From the NCBI GenBank assembly GCA_026712905.1, contig JAPOPM010000118.1, positions 1 through 33,027 on the forward strand: a DNA stretch of 33,027 nt. Reading direction: 5' to 3'. This DNA comes from Deltaproteobacteria bacterium. GTDB lineage: Bacteria; Desulfobacterota; Binatia; UBA9968; JAJDTQ01. Shown here one piece after another: positions 7,123-13,697 of this stretch. The position numbers and the translations under genes were made by a program. Below the pieces are notes generated by a model, which had not been told where the DNA came from, did not search any database, and saw nothing but the letters and a program-made list of their open reading frames with translations. The first letter of the stretch is position 1; every line of letters begins with the position of its first letter.

Positions 7123-7833
7123 ATGGAGATACAGATACAGAAGCCGCAGCGAGAGAATCTCTTCATCAGCTTTGAACTGTCTCCGTTCATCACCGACTGG
7201 GTCTCAGCACGGACTGCCTTCATGGATTCAGTAGCCCGGCAACTGGGAGACTCTCTCACCGTTCGGCCCCACGACTTCTCCACCAACGATTCGACGGAGC
7301 TTGGGGAATCCCGATGCACGTACCGGATATTCGGAGGAGGGAGCACGATTGTTCTCCGGCCGGCAACCCTGGAGTTGAACTTCGGGAGTCTAACGGAAGG
7401 TGACTATCCTACTGTCGAGGAGATTGTCCGACAATCAATTGACATCCTGTCGCGAGACCTTGGCTGCTATGCAAGGGACCATGTCTCGATCAATTCCAGT
7501 GAGCACGTCCCATTGGCTGAAAACGGGCTTGTCAACGCCTACTTGTCGGAATTTGCATGGAAGAAGCCGACCGACACAGCGGCCACCGAGGTAGGTATTG
7601 AATACAGCCCAGCCGCCAAGGTCATCTTCTCGGACAATCACGGTCGTTGGTCGTTGCAGCGGACAGTTGAAAAGTCCGTAGTCCTTCCCGACGGTCTCTT
7701 CATCACAACAACGATACTCATAACGTCACAGAAGTTGACTTCGTTTGACGAACAAGCGCAGCTATGGCGTCGGCTTAACAACCTAGCGAATCAGGCCACA
7801 GGATTGACGTTTCTCGGAGATAACCCGGCATGA
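7123..7833 (+). CDS. Protein of unknown function, gene 1 of a three-gene overlapping operon
   Basis: This 236-residue soluble protein begins MEIQIQKPQRENLFISFELS. No signal peptide, membrane segment or catalytic motif is apparent. Alternating hydrophobic strands (YRIFGGGSTIVLRPATLELNF; VGIEYSPAAKVIFSD) suggest a beta-rich fold, with one helix around EEIVRQSIDILSRDL. ATG 7123 is chosen over an in-frame TTG at 7111. A perfect -10 hexamer TATAAT lies at 7106-7111, only 12 bp before the ATG, implying a nearly leaderless message. Its stop overlaps the next start by four bases. Base composition is lower in GC than the neighbouring metabolic genes. I do not recognise the family. Confidence 0.75.
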   Translation: MEIQIQKPQRENLFISFELSPFITDWVSARTAFMDSVARQLGDSLTVRPHDFSTNDSTELGESRCTYRIFGGGSTIVLRPATLELNFGSLTEGDYPTVEEIVRQSIDILSRDLGCYARDHVSINSSEHVPLAENGLVNAYLSEFAWKKPTDTAATEVGIEYSPAAKVIFSDNHGRWSLQRTVEKSVVLPDGLFITTTILITSQKLTSFDEQAQLWRRLNNLANQATGLTFLGDNPA

Positions 7834-8417
7834 CCCTCCAGGCCCGCAGTCTGGGACACGATGTCCCTAGGTTCAGCATTGAGCAGGCGGAAAGAGAATA
7901 CCTCAGCGAGAGGCAAGAAACGCCTCTGAGGAAGCAGTCGGCGACTCGACCGTACAATTCGTCGCTGCCGCCGCTATTGTTGAGGGCATTGACCTTGGGT
8001 GAAAGGCCAACCGATACCTGCAGCTCGTTTCTCCGGACTCTAGAACACGCGCAAAGCGGAGAGTGGCTCGAGACGGCGTTGGCGGAGTTGAACGACATAG
8101 ACCGAGAGGTCGCGGCGGAGTCTCTGCCGGAGATTATTTCCCGCACCAAGGACCAAGCGAGGAGAATTCTCTTCGCGTTGGCAACCCAGACCGTTATTCC
8201 GACCGTGTATCCTACCGAAGACGGCGAGATCGCACTTTATTTCAAGCCACCTGCTGCAAGGTCTGCCGTCTTTATCGTGGTGGCGAACGATGGGCAGGCC
8301 GCCTGTTTCTCATACGTCAACGGGAAGAATCGTCGCGCCCGGTATGAAGATGCCTCCGAACTCCCTGACGATTTCGTAAGGGAACAGCTACGACGACTGG
8401 CAAGCACCTTAACGTGA
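7830..8417 (+). CDS. Protein of unknown function, gene 2 of the overlapping operon
   Basis: This 195-residue protein is translationally coupled to both neighbours (ATGA at its start, GTGA at its end). The N-terminal half is polar and helical (RFSIEQAEREYLSERQET; FLRTLEHAQSGEWLETALAELNDIDREV). The C-terminal half is strand-rich: TVYPTEDGEIALYFKPPA, then AVFIVVANDGQAACFSYVNG, ending in a helix DDFVREQLRRLASTL. The second half resembles a compact mixed alpha/beta sensor-like domain, but there is no specific motif I can name. No signal peptide or membrane helix. Function unknown; it presumably works with the flanking two proteins. Confidence 0.75.
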   Translation: MTLQARSLGHDVPRFSIEQAEREYLSERQETPLRKQSATRPYNSSLPPLLLRALTLGERPTDTCSSFLRTLEHAQSGEWLETALAELNDIDREVAAESLPEIISRTKDQARRILFALATQTVIPTVYPTEDGEIALYFKPPAARSAVFIVVANDGQAACFSYVNGKNRRARYEDASELPDDFVREQLRRLASTLT

Positions 8418-8827
8418 GCCTTCCAGAACTCAACGATGCCGAAACGATAGGCAGAAGCGTTTTCTCGAGCAGCAGGGCGAAGCGAGGCCGACGAGGCATC
8501 GTCGTTCCTGATATCTTCCTCGAGAAACCGGCGGCCGACTCGATCTCAATGGATCGGATGGACCACGCCTCGCCGACTGACTTGGCCACATTGTCAAAAG
8601 AAACGGGACGAAGCAGGACCCCTCAACAGGACTTCTACGGCTGGGCAACCCTGGAAGTAAGAGAGGCTGCTTCCAGCGGACGATCGGTAAGGGCAACCCC
8701 CAAGGAAGACAATGTGTACCACGTTGACATCTTCCTGAACCTGCCTGACGACGACGAACGACGGGACAGGCAGAAACAGCATGCTACAGAACTAGCCGCC
8801 CTTGCCACATGGCTTGATGCTCCTTGA
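8414..8827 (+). CDS. Protein of unknown function, gene 3 of the overlapping operon
   Basis: This 137-residue protein starts at GTG 8414, overlapping the previous stop by four bases. It contains SRAKRGRRGIVVPDIFLEK near residues 20-38, then DSISMDRMDHASPTDLATLS, RTPQQDFYGWATLEVREAASSGRSV, and DNVYHVDIFLNLP followed by a charged helix RRDRQKQHATELAALATWL. The histidines and aspartates in VYHVDI and MDHAS could be functional but fit no motif I know. It ends the operon, 67 bp before the convergent flavoprotein gene; no clear terminator hairpin is visible there. Confidence 0.75.
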   Translation: MSLPELNDAETIGRSVFSSSRAKRGRRGIVVPDIFLEKPAADSISMDRMDHASPTDLATLSKETGRSRTPQQDFYGWATLEVREAASSGRSVRATPKEDNVYHVDIFLNLPDDDERRDRQKQHATELAALATWLDAP

Positions 8828-8894
8828 CGAAACTTGAGCCGGTCCATTCTCCCTGCTCTGTCTCTCCTAACGTCCCGCCGGGATTGCTTGGCTC

Positions 8895-10067
8895 TCAGCG
8901 CCGGATCACCCGGAACCGCGCCATGAAACGGCTGTCGAGGTAGTCCTTGAAGCGCCAGCACCAGCGGGCGTGGACGGCCCATCCCTTGTAGTCCATCAGC
9001 GCCTTGCCGTCGCCGGTGTTGAGGAGTCGCAGGAAATCGTGCTGTGGCTCGTAGGGGGACAGGGGCTCGCCCCGTGCCAGCGCGCCGATGTTGCGCCACA
9101 GGACCGGACCCTGGCGCACGGCGTACACGCCGGCCTTGGGAATGGCGGCATCCGCCATGGTGCCGCTGTCCCCCACCGCGAATACATGCTCCGAGCCGGT
9201 GGACTGTAGGGTCTCGCCGGTCAGGAGGAAACCCTTGCGATCTTTCGGCAAGGCGATGTCCCCGAGCACGGGAGGCGGCGCCGCGCCCGCGGCCAGGATC
9301 ACGAGATCCGCGGGAATGCGGCGGCCGTCGGCGCACACCGCTTCGTGCGCATCGACATGGGTGACACGGGTCCCCGTGAACACTTCCACGCCGCGGGCCT
9401 TCAGCAGCGCCTCCGCCCGGGGCAGCGCGCTTGGCGATAGTCCGCCGCCGATGCGTTCTCCGGCGTCGATGATCGTGATGGCGTGGCGCACCTCACCCAG
9501 CACGCGGCGCAGGTAGGAGGGCAGACAGAAGCTGATCTCGATGCCACCGACGCCGCCGCCGATGACCAGCACCCGCAGTTCCTTACGTTCCTGCCGTGTC
9601 AGTTCCTGGAGTCGTTCGTACAGGCGAATGAGGAACGTCTGCATGGGCTTGATGGGCACCCACGCGCCGGCGGCGGCGGCGATGCCCGCGCGGTTGGGCA
9701 CAGAGCCGGCGCCCACCGACAGGATGTCGAACGGCACGGGTTCGTGCTTCTCGAAGAGCACGGTCCGGGCTTCCACGTCCACGCCCACGGCCGGCTCCAC
9801 CACCAGTTCGGCCCGGGCCGCCTGGGCCAGGCTTCGCAGGTCGATCTCCAGCGTGCCGGGCGGGTACTGGCCCGACAGGGTGCCGGGCAACATGCCGGAA
9901 TAGGTGGCCGCGGCGAAGCTCGAGACGCACACCAGCCGGGCGCCCGCGATGGGCTCCCGGCGCCACATGTCGAGGACGTGGGCGTTGGTGTGACCCACGC
10001 CGAGGAGGACGATTCTAGTGTCCTGTCCGGGCACCAAGTTCTTCGGAGGTTCTTTAGAGGATCGCAC
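8895..10067 (-). CDS. FAD/NAD(P)-dependent oxidoreductase, SelD-N-terminal type (TIGR03169-like)
   Basis: This 390-residue flavoprotein has a first dinucleotide fold at IVLLGVGHTNAHVL (19-32) and a second at VLVIGGGVGGIE (166-177). An FAD-binding tail, EHVFAVGDSGTM, sits in the last third. The block GVGHTNAHVLDMWRREPI with TYSGMLPGTLSGQY is characteristic of NADH-dehydrogenase-like proteins found fused to, or beside, selenide,water dikinase (SelD). No selD is present here, so a selenium role is only suggested. It starts at GTG 10067, overlapping the upstream GST gene by 14 bp; a later in-frame GTG exists at codon 12. It is the last gene of the minus-strand catabolic run. Confidence 0.85.
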   Translation of the reverse strand: MRSSKEPPKNLVPGQDTRIVLLGVGHTNAHVLDMWRREPIAGARLVCVSSFAAATYSGMLPGTLSGQYPPGTLEIDLRSLAQAARAELVVEPAVGVDVEARTVLFEKHEPVPFDILSVGAGSVPNRAGIAAAAGAWVPIKPMQTFLIRLYERLQELTRQERKELRVLVIGGGVGGIEISFCLPSYLRRVLGEVRHAITIIDAGERIGGGLSPSALPRAEALLKARGVEVFTGTRVTHVDAHEAVCADGRRIPADLVILAAGAAPPPVLGDIALPKDRKGFLLTGETLQSTGSEHVFAVGDSGTMADAAIPKAGVYAVRQGPVLWRNIGALARGEPLSPYEPQHDFLRLLNTGDGKALMDYKGWAVHARWCWRFKDYLDSRFMARFRVIRR

Positions 10068-10665
10068 GGACGGACGGGCGCGCCGTCATGCGCTCGTACC
10101 ACGCATTGAGCAGCGGCAGGCTCGGGTCGGGCAGGATGCCCCACTGGACGTGGCGCATGACCCGCGGGAAGTGGGCCGCATCGAGCAGCGAGAAGTCGCC
10201 GGCCATGTAGTCACGGCCTTCGAGCGCCTTTTCCAGCGGGTGCAGTTCCTCGATGAAACGGGCCTTGCCCGCGGCCAGCGCATCGGCGTCGCGCTCGCCC
10301 TCGGGCTTCACCATCTCGGCGCGGATGGCCTGATGGCTCTCGTTGGTGTGGACGATGCCGTAGTCGATGAGGATGCGTATCCGCGCGCGCGTTGAGGGAT
10401 CGGCGGGCAACAGCGCCGGGGCCGGGTACTTCTCCTCCAGGTACTCGTTGATGATGCAGGACTCGTAGAGCACCGTGTCGCCGTCCACTAGCACCGGCAC
10501 CTTGCCGTGGGGGTTCATGGCGAGGTACTCGGGCGCCTTCTGCTCGCGCTTGCGCAGGTCCACGGGGACCGTCTCGTAGGCAAGGCCCTTCTCCTCCAGC
10601 ACCACCTTCACGCGCTGGCAGTTGGGCGAGGTCGAGAAATCGTACAGCTTGATGGCGTCGCTCAT
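10054..10665 (-). CDS. Glutathione S-transferase family protein
   Basis: This 203-residue GST has a thioredoxin-fold N-domain with LYDFSTSPNCQRVKVVLEEKG (7-27), a cis-proline KVPVLVDGDTVLYESCIINEYL region, and a helical C-domain with the N-capping FSLLDAAHFP. The STSPNC segment offers Ser11, Ser13 or Cys16 as the activating residue, resembling SspA/zeta-like bacterial GSTs. The class is uncertain. ATG 10665 has GAGGAG upstream. In aromatic catabolic clusters GSTs often isomerise ring-cleavage products (for example maleylpyruvate), which would fit the bicupin genes nearby, but this is inference. Confidence 0.88.
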   Translation of the reverse strand: MSDAIKLYDFSTSPNCQRVKVVLEEKGLAYETVPVDLRKREQKAPEYLAMNPHGKVPVLVDGDTVLYESCIINEYLEEKYPAPALLPADPSTRARIRILIDYGIVHTNESHQAIRAEMVKPEGERDADALAAGKARFIEELHPLEKALEGRDYMAGDFSLLDAAHFPRVMRHVQWGILPDPSLPLLNAWYERMTARPSVRAIL

Positions 10666-10710
10666 GGCAGGCTCCTCTCGGTCCAAGGTGCTTCGAATTG
10701 GCTTAGCTCG

Positions 10711-10746
10711 GGACGAACGGGCGCCGGTTCTTGCATCCGTTCGTCC
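10711..10746. repeat. Palindromic repeat, single copy of the GGACGAACGG family
   Basis: GGACGAACGG at 10711-10720 is the exact reverse complement of CCGTTCGTCC at 10737-10746, with a 16-bp loop. The same arms build the 79-bp tandem array at 32127-32471, so this is a solitary member of the same family. It sits in the 121-bp gap between the GST gene and the upstream ubiD gene and could act as an attenuator in their transcript. Confidence 0.7.
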
Positions 10747-10786
10747 GTGCCCTTCGTCAAGGCTCAAGTCAGGCGTGCGAGGCGGC

Positions 10787-12271
10787 CTACGGTTGATGGC
10801 CGCGCACCACCCGGTCCAGCTCATCCTTCCACTTGGCGGACACGGTCTGATGGGTGTCCTTGTCGATCTGGCTCACCGCCGGGAACTCGTCCTTCCACTC
10901 GAAGGGCCGGGTGGCGTCGATGATGGCGCGGGAGTTGAGCCCCTTCTTGTCGCGCGGGATGATGGGGTCCAGCGGACCGCTCCAGGTGCGGCGGATGATG
11001 TCGATGGACTCCTCGGGGTTGGAGCGGGTGCACATGGCCCACACCACCTCGTTCAGGTTGGTGATGTCGACGTCGTCATCCACCACCACCACGTATCTGC
11101 CGAGGTAGGCGCCGGCGTGGCACTGGGCGGCCATCATCGCCGCCTGCTTGGCGTGGCCCGGGTAGCGCTGCCGGATGGCGATGACGATCATGAAGCGCTG
11201 GGCCGGCGGCGGCACGTACACGCCCACCACGTCCGGCACCCCGCCCTTCTCCACCCCGTTCCAGATCATGGCGGAGCGCAGCATGGAGCGGTACATGCCG
11301 TGGATGGTGGGACGGAACGGCGGCGCGCCCGTGAGGATCGGGTTGTCCCGATGGTACATGGCCTTCAACTGCACCACCGGCTCGGCGCGGCGCGCGCTGG
11401 CGTAGTAGCCGGTCCACTCGCCGAAGGGCCCCTCGGGACGAGTGTCTCCGGGGATGATCTCCCCTTCCACCACGATCTCGGCGGCGGCGGGCACGCGCAG
11501 CCCGGTGATGGGCGCCTCGATGACGCTCAGGGGCTGGCCCACCAGGCCGCCGGCCCAGGCGTACTCGCTGAGCCCGGGCGGCACCGCCTGGGTCGCGGCC
11601 ATGAAGACCAGCGGGTGCTGGCCGAAGGCCATGGCCACCTGCATGGGCTTGCCGGCGGCGAGCGTCTTCTCCATGTGCATGCGCCCGTGCTTGCCCGGCG
11701 AGATGTACAGCGCCAGCTTGTCGCGCTCGTGCACCATGACGCGGTAGCAGCCCACGTTCTCCTCGCCCGTCTCCGGATCCCGCGTGACCACCAAGTGCGC
11801 CGTACCCAGGTAGCGGCCGCCGTCGCCCGAGTGCCAGCGCGGCACCGGAATGTCGAGGATGTTGATGTCGTCGCCCGTCAGGCGGTTCTCCATCACCGGG
11901 CCCGTCGCCAGCACGCGCGGCTCCACCGGCACCAGGGTGCTCAGGCGCGTGCGCAGCCGGTCGATGACCTCGAGGGTGCTGAGGTCCGGCGGCAGGTTGA
12001 GAGCGAGCGCCGTGCGCTCCATCGTTTCCATCATGTTGGCGAGGACGCGGCCCTTGCCCTCGTGGCCGACGACGTCCTCGAACAGCAGGGCCGGCGGGGT
12101 CGGCGTGCGCTCGCAGATGATCTCGTTGAGCGCGCCCACCTCCAGGTCCCAGTGGGCGCCGGAGATGCGCTCCAACTGACCCATCTCCTCCACCCGGGCG
12201 AGCCACGGACGGAGGTCGTCGAAGAAGTTCCCTTCCTGGTCCCGGTCCCGTATCGGTTGCGGTCTTGCCAT
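10787..12271 (-). CDS. UbiD-family prenylated-FMN decarboxylase (copy 1)
   Basis: This 494-residue protein is a full-length UbiD-type (de)carboxylase. By spacing to Fdc1, the catalytic triad is Arg177 (NVGCYR), Glu280 and Glu285 (EGPFGE). The metal ligands are probably Asn172, His195 and Glu236. These enzymes use prenylated FMN, made by UbiX, to decarboxylate aromatic or unsaturated acids; no ubiX is in the window. The actual substrate could be a hydroxybenzoate, a heteroaromatic acid or an acrylate. ATG 12271 has GAGGTGA in front. It lies 31 bp after the NMT1-like gene, so the two are probably cotranscribed. Confidence 0.92.
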   Translation of the reverse strand: MARPQPIRDRDQEGNFFDDLRPWLARVEEMGQLERISGAHWDLEVGALNEIICERTPTPPALLFEDVVGHEGKGRVLANMMETMERTALALNLPPDLSTLEVIDRLRTRLSTLVPVEPRVLATGPVMENRLTGDDINILDIPVPRWHSGDGGRYLGTAHLVVTRDPETGEENVGCYRVMVHERDKLALYISPGKHGRMHMEKTLAAGKPMQVAMAFGQHPLVFMAATQAVPPGLSEYAWAGGLVGQPLSVIEAPITGLRVPAAAEIVVEGEIIPGDTRPEGPFGEWTGYYASARRAEPVVQLKAMYHRDNPILTGAPPFRPTIHGMYRSMLRSAMIWNGVEKGGVPDVVGVYVPPPAQRFMIVIAIRQRYPGHAKQAAMMAAQCHAGAYLGRYVVVVDDDVDITNLNEVVWAMCTRSNPEESIDIIRRTWSGPLDPIIPRDKKGLNSRAIIDATRPFEWKDEFPAVSQIDKDTHQTVSAKWKDELDRVVRGHQP

Positions 12272-12302
12272 CGGTCACCTCTCAATCGGGATGTTGCGTC
12301 TC

Positions 12303-13310
12303 TTACTCCTGCTCCGTCAGCTCCCAGGTGTCGGGCGCGAACAGCTCCTCGGGCGAAAGGTTGCGCTCGCAGATGCCCTGGAACTCGCAGTACTCGATGA
12401 ACGTGTTGATCGCGTGGCGGTTGGCATCGAGCCCGAAAGGACACGGGTCGCCGCCGAACACCGCGCGTTCCTCGTCCAGCGCGTGCTCGCGCCAGGCCAC
12501 CACCATGCTGGGGAGGTTCGCGTACCACTGCCGCGCCTGCCGCTTCGCCTGACTGAACAGCTCGAAAAGAGCCGGCGCGACGTCCGGGTGTTGCTCCAGC
12601 ACCGACTTCCTGACCGCGAGCACGTGCATGATGGGGAAAAGGCCGGTCTTGGTGAAGTACCGCGCCTCCACCTCCCGGTAGTCCTCGAACAGCCGCTTCA
12701 GCGCCGGGTCGGCCAGCAGCGGCGGGAGCTGCGTCTCGGTCACTCCGAGCATGTCCAGCCGTCCCTCGCGCAACGCGCGCATGGCGCGCTCGGCGGCGTT
12801 CCCCTCACCTTGCACCACCTCGATGACGGCACCGCCGGGGAGCTTTACCGAGGTCTCGGTGACACCGTCGTCCCAGTGGTGCAGCGAGGCCGCGTGCCAT
12901 TGGGAATTCTTCGGCGTCACGCCGTACTCGTCCGTCAGCATGCCGCGAATCCACACCGCGGCGGTCTGCACCCAGCGCAGGAAGCCCAGGCGCTTGCCCA
13001 CGAGGTCCTGGGGCGTATCGATTCCGGCGTCGCGCCGCACCACGATGAAGCCGTGCCGGAACATGCGCGACGGGAACACGGGTATGCCGATGAAGTCGTT
13101 CTGGTTGCGCGACGTGTAGTAGATCAGCTCGGCCAGGGACATCTCCGAGACGTCGAACTCGCCCCGGTACATGGCCGCGAACATGCCCTGCACGCTCACC
13201 TGTTCCACCGGCTCCAGCTCGATTCCGGGAGCGGTCAGGGCGCCGCGGAGAATGGCGTTGGTGCCGTCGTAGTTGCGGCACGCGAGACGAAGGTGGCAGG
13301 GATCAGACAT
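12303..13310 (-). CDS. NMT1/4,5-dihydroxyphthalate decarboxylase-like protein (copy 1)
   Basis: This 335-residue protein has the two-lobed substrate-binding-protein fold of the NMT1/THI5 superfamily, in the branch annotated as 4,5-dihydroxyphthalate decarboxylase. Key blocks: YRGEFDVSEMSLAELIYYTS, GIDTPQDLVGKRLGFLRWVQTAAVWIRGML, and YFTKTGLFPIMHVLAVRKSV. I start it at ATG 13310 (MSDPCHLRLAC), since the 14 further codons open only with TTG. No signal peptide or lipobox is present, and no ABC permease or ATPase is encoded nearby, so a cytosolic enzyme is more likely than a transport protein. Its relative is encoded at 27514-28467. The bicupin, two ubiD genes and this gene run in one direction. 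Confidence 0.85.
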   Translation of the reverse strand: MSDPCHLRLACRNYDGTNAILRGALTAPGIELEPVEQVSVQGMFAAMYRGEFDVSEMSLAELIYYTSRNQNDFIGIPVFPSRMFRHGFIVVRRDAGIDTPQDLVGKRLGFLRWVQTAAVWIRGMLTDEYGVTPKNSQWHAASLHHWDDGVTETSVKLPGGAVIEVVQGEGNAAERAMRALREGRLDMLGVTETQLPPLLADPALKRLFEDYREVEARYFTKTGLFPIMHVLAVRKSVLEQHPDVAPALFELFSQAKRQARQWYANLPSMVVAWREHALDEERAVFGGDPCPFGLDANRHAINTFIEYCEFQGICERNLSPEELFAPDTWELTEQE

Positions 13311-13366
13311 GGTGAAAGGATTCAGCAGACTGTGTGAAGATTCAAGAGGCAACTACGTAACGGAAC

Positions 13367-13590
13367 GTCATTCCCGCTCTCCAGGCGGTGTCAAAACGGC
13401 GCCCGGACAGGCATTGGCGCCAAGCCCCCGAGTCGTCATCCCCGCGGAAGCGGGAATCCAGGGGTGGAGAGGCGGAAAAACGCCGCTGCCGTGCCCCGCC
13501 ACCGCCCCTGGATTCCCGCTTCCGCGGGAATGACGACTCGAAGGGGCGCCGCCCCACCAGTTTTGACGCAGCCGTTTCCGCCGGAATGAC
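13367..13590. repeat. Nested palindromic repeat element, full copy A (~224 bp)
   Basis: Outer arms: GTCATTCCCG plus CCAGGCGGTGTCAAAAC on the left (13367-13397), mirrored by GTTTTGACGCAGCCG and CCGGAATGAC on the right (13559-13590). Inner arms: GAGTCGTCATCCCCGCGGAA at 13430-13449 followed by GCGGGAATCCAGGGG, mirrored by CCCCTGGATTCCCGC and TTCCGCGGGAATGACGACTC (13505-13539). The inner GTCATTCCCGCGGAAGCGGGAATCCAG palindrome is a very common REP-like unit. Here it is enclosed in a second inverted repeat, and the same nesting recurs at 28487-28710. Confidence 0.85.
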
Positions 13591-13613
13591 GATTCGGGTC
13601 GTGGTTGCCATCT

Positions 13614-13697
13614 CTTCTCCGAGCAGTGTTTGGACACAGCCTGTCACGTGGGCTTCTTCTCCCAGCAGTGCTTGGACACAGCCCGTCACGTGGGCTT
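13614..13697. repeat. 42-bp tandem duplication reaching into the 3' end of ubiD copy 2
   Basis: Two copies of CTTCTCC(C/G)AGCAGTG then TTGGACACAGCC(T/C)G then TCACGTGGG sit at 13614-13655 and 13656-13697, with a period of 42 bp. The second copy contains the stop codon and last three or four codons (K-P-T-stop) of the minus-strand ubiD gene; the first copy is its duplicated tail downstream. The embedded TTGGACACAGCC(T/C)G resembles the outer arm of the neighbouring palindromic element. Confidence 0.8.

Noticed and set aside
10622..12400. ~590-codon plus-strand frame antisense to ubiD copy 1
   Set aside because: Composition (His, Gly, Val, Arg) is that of an antisense shadow; the UbiD frame has full catalytic motifs.
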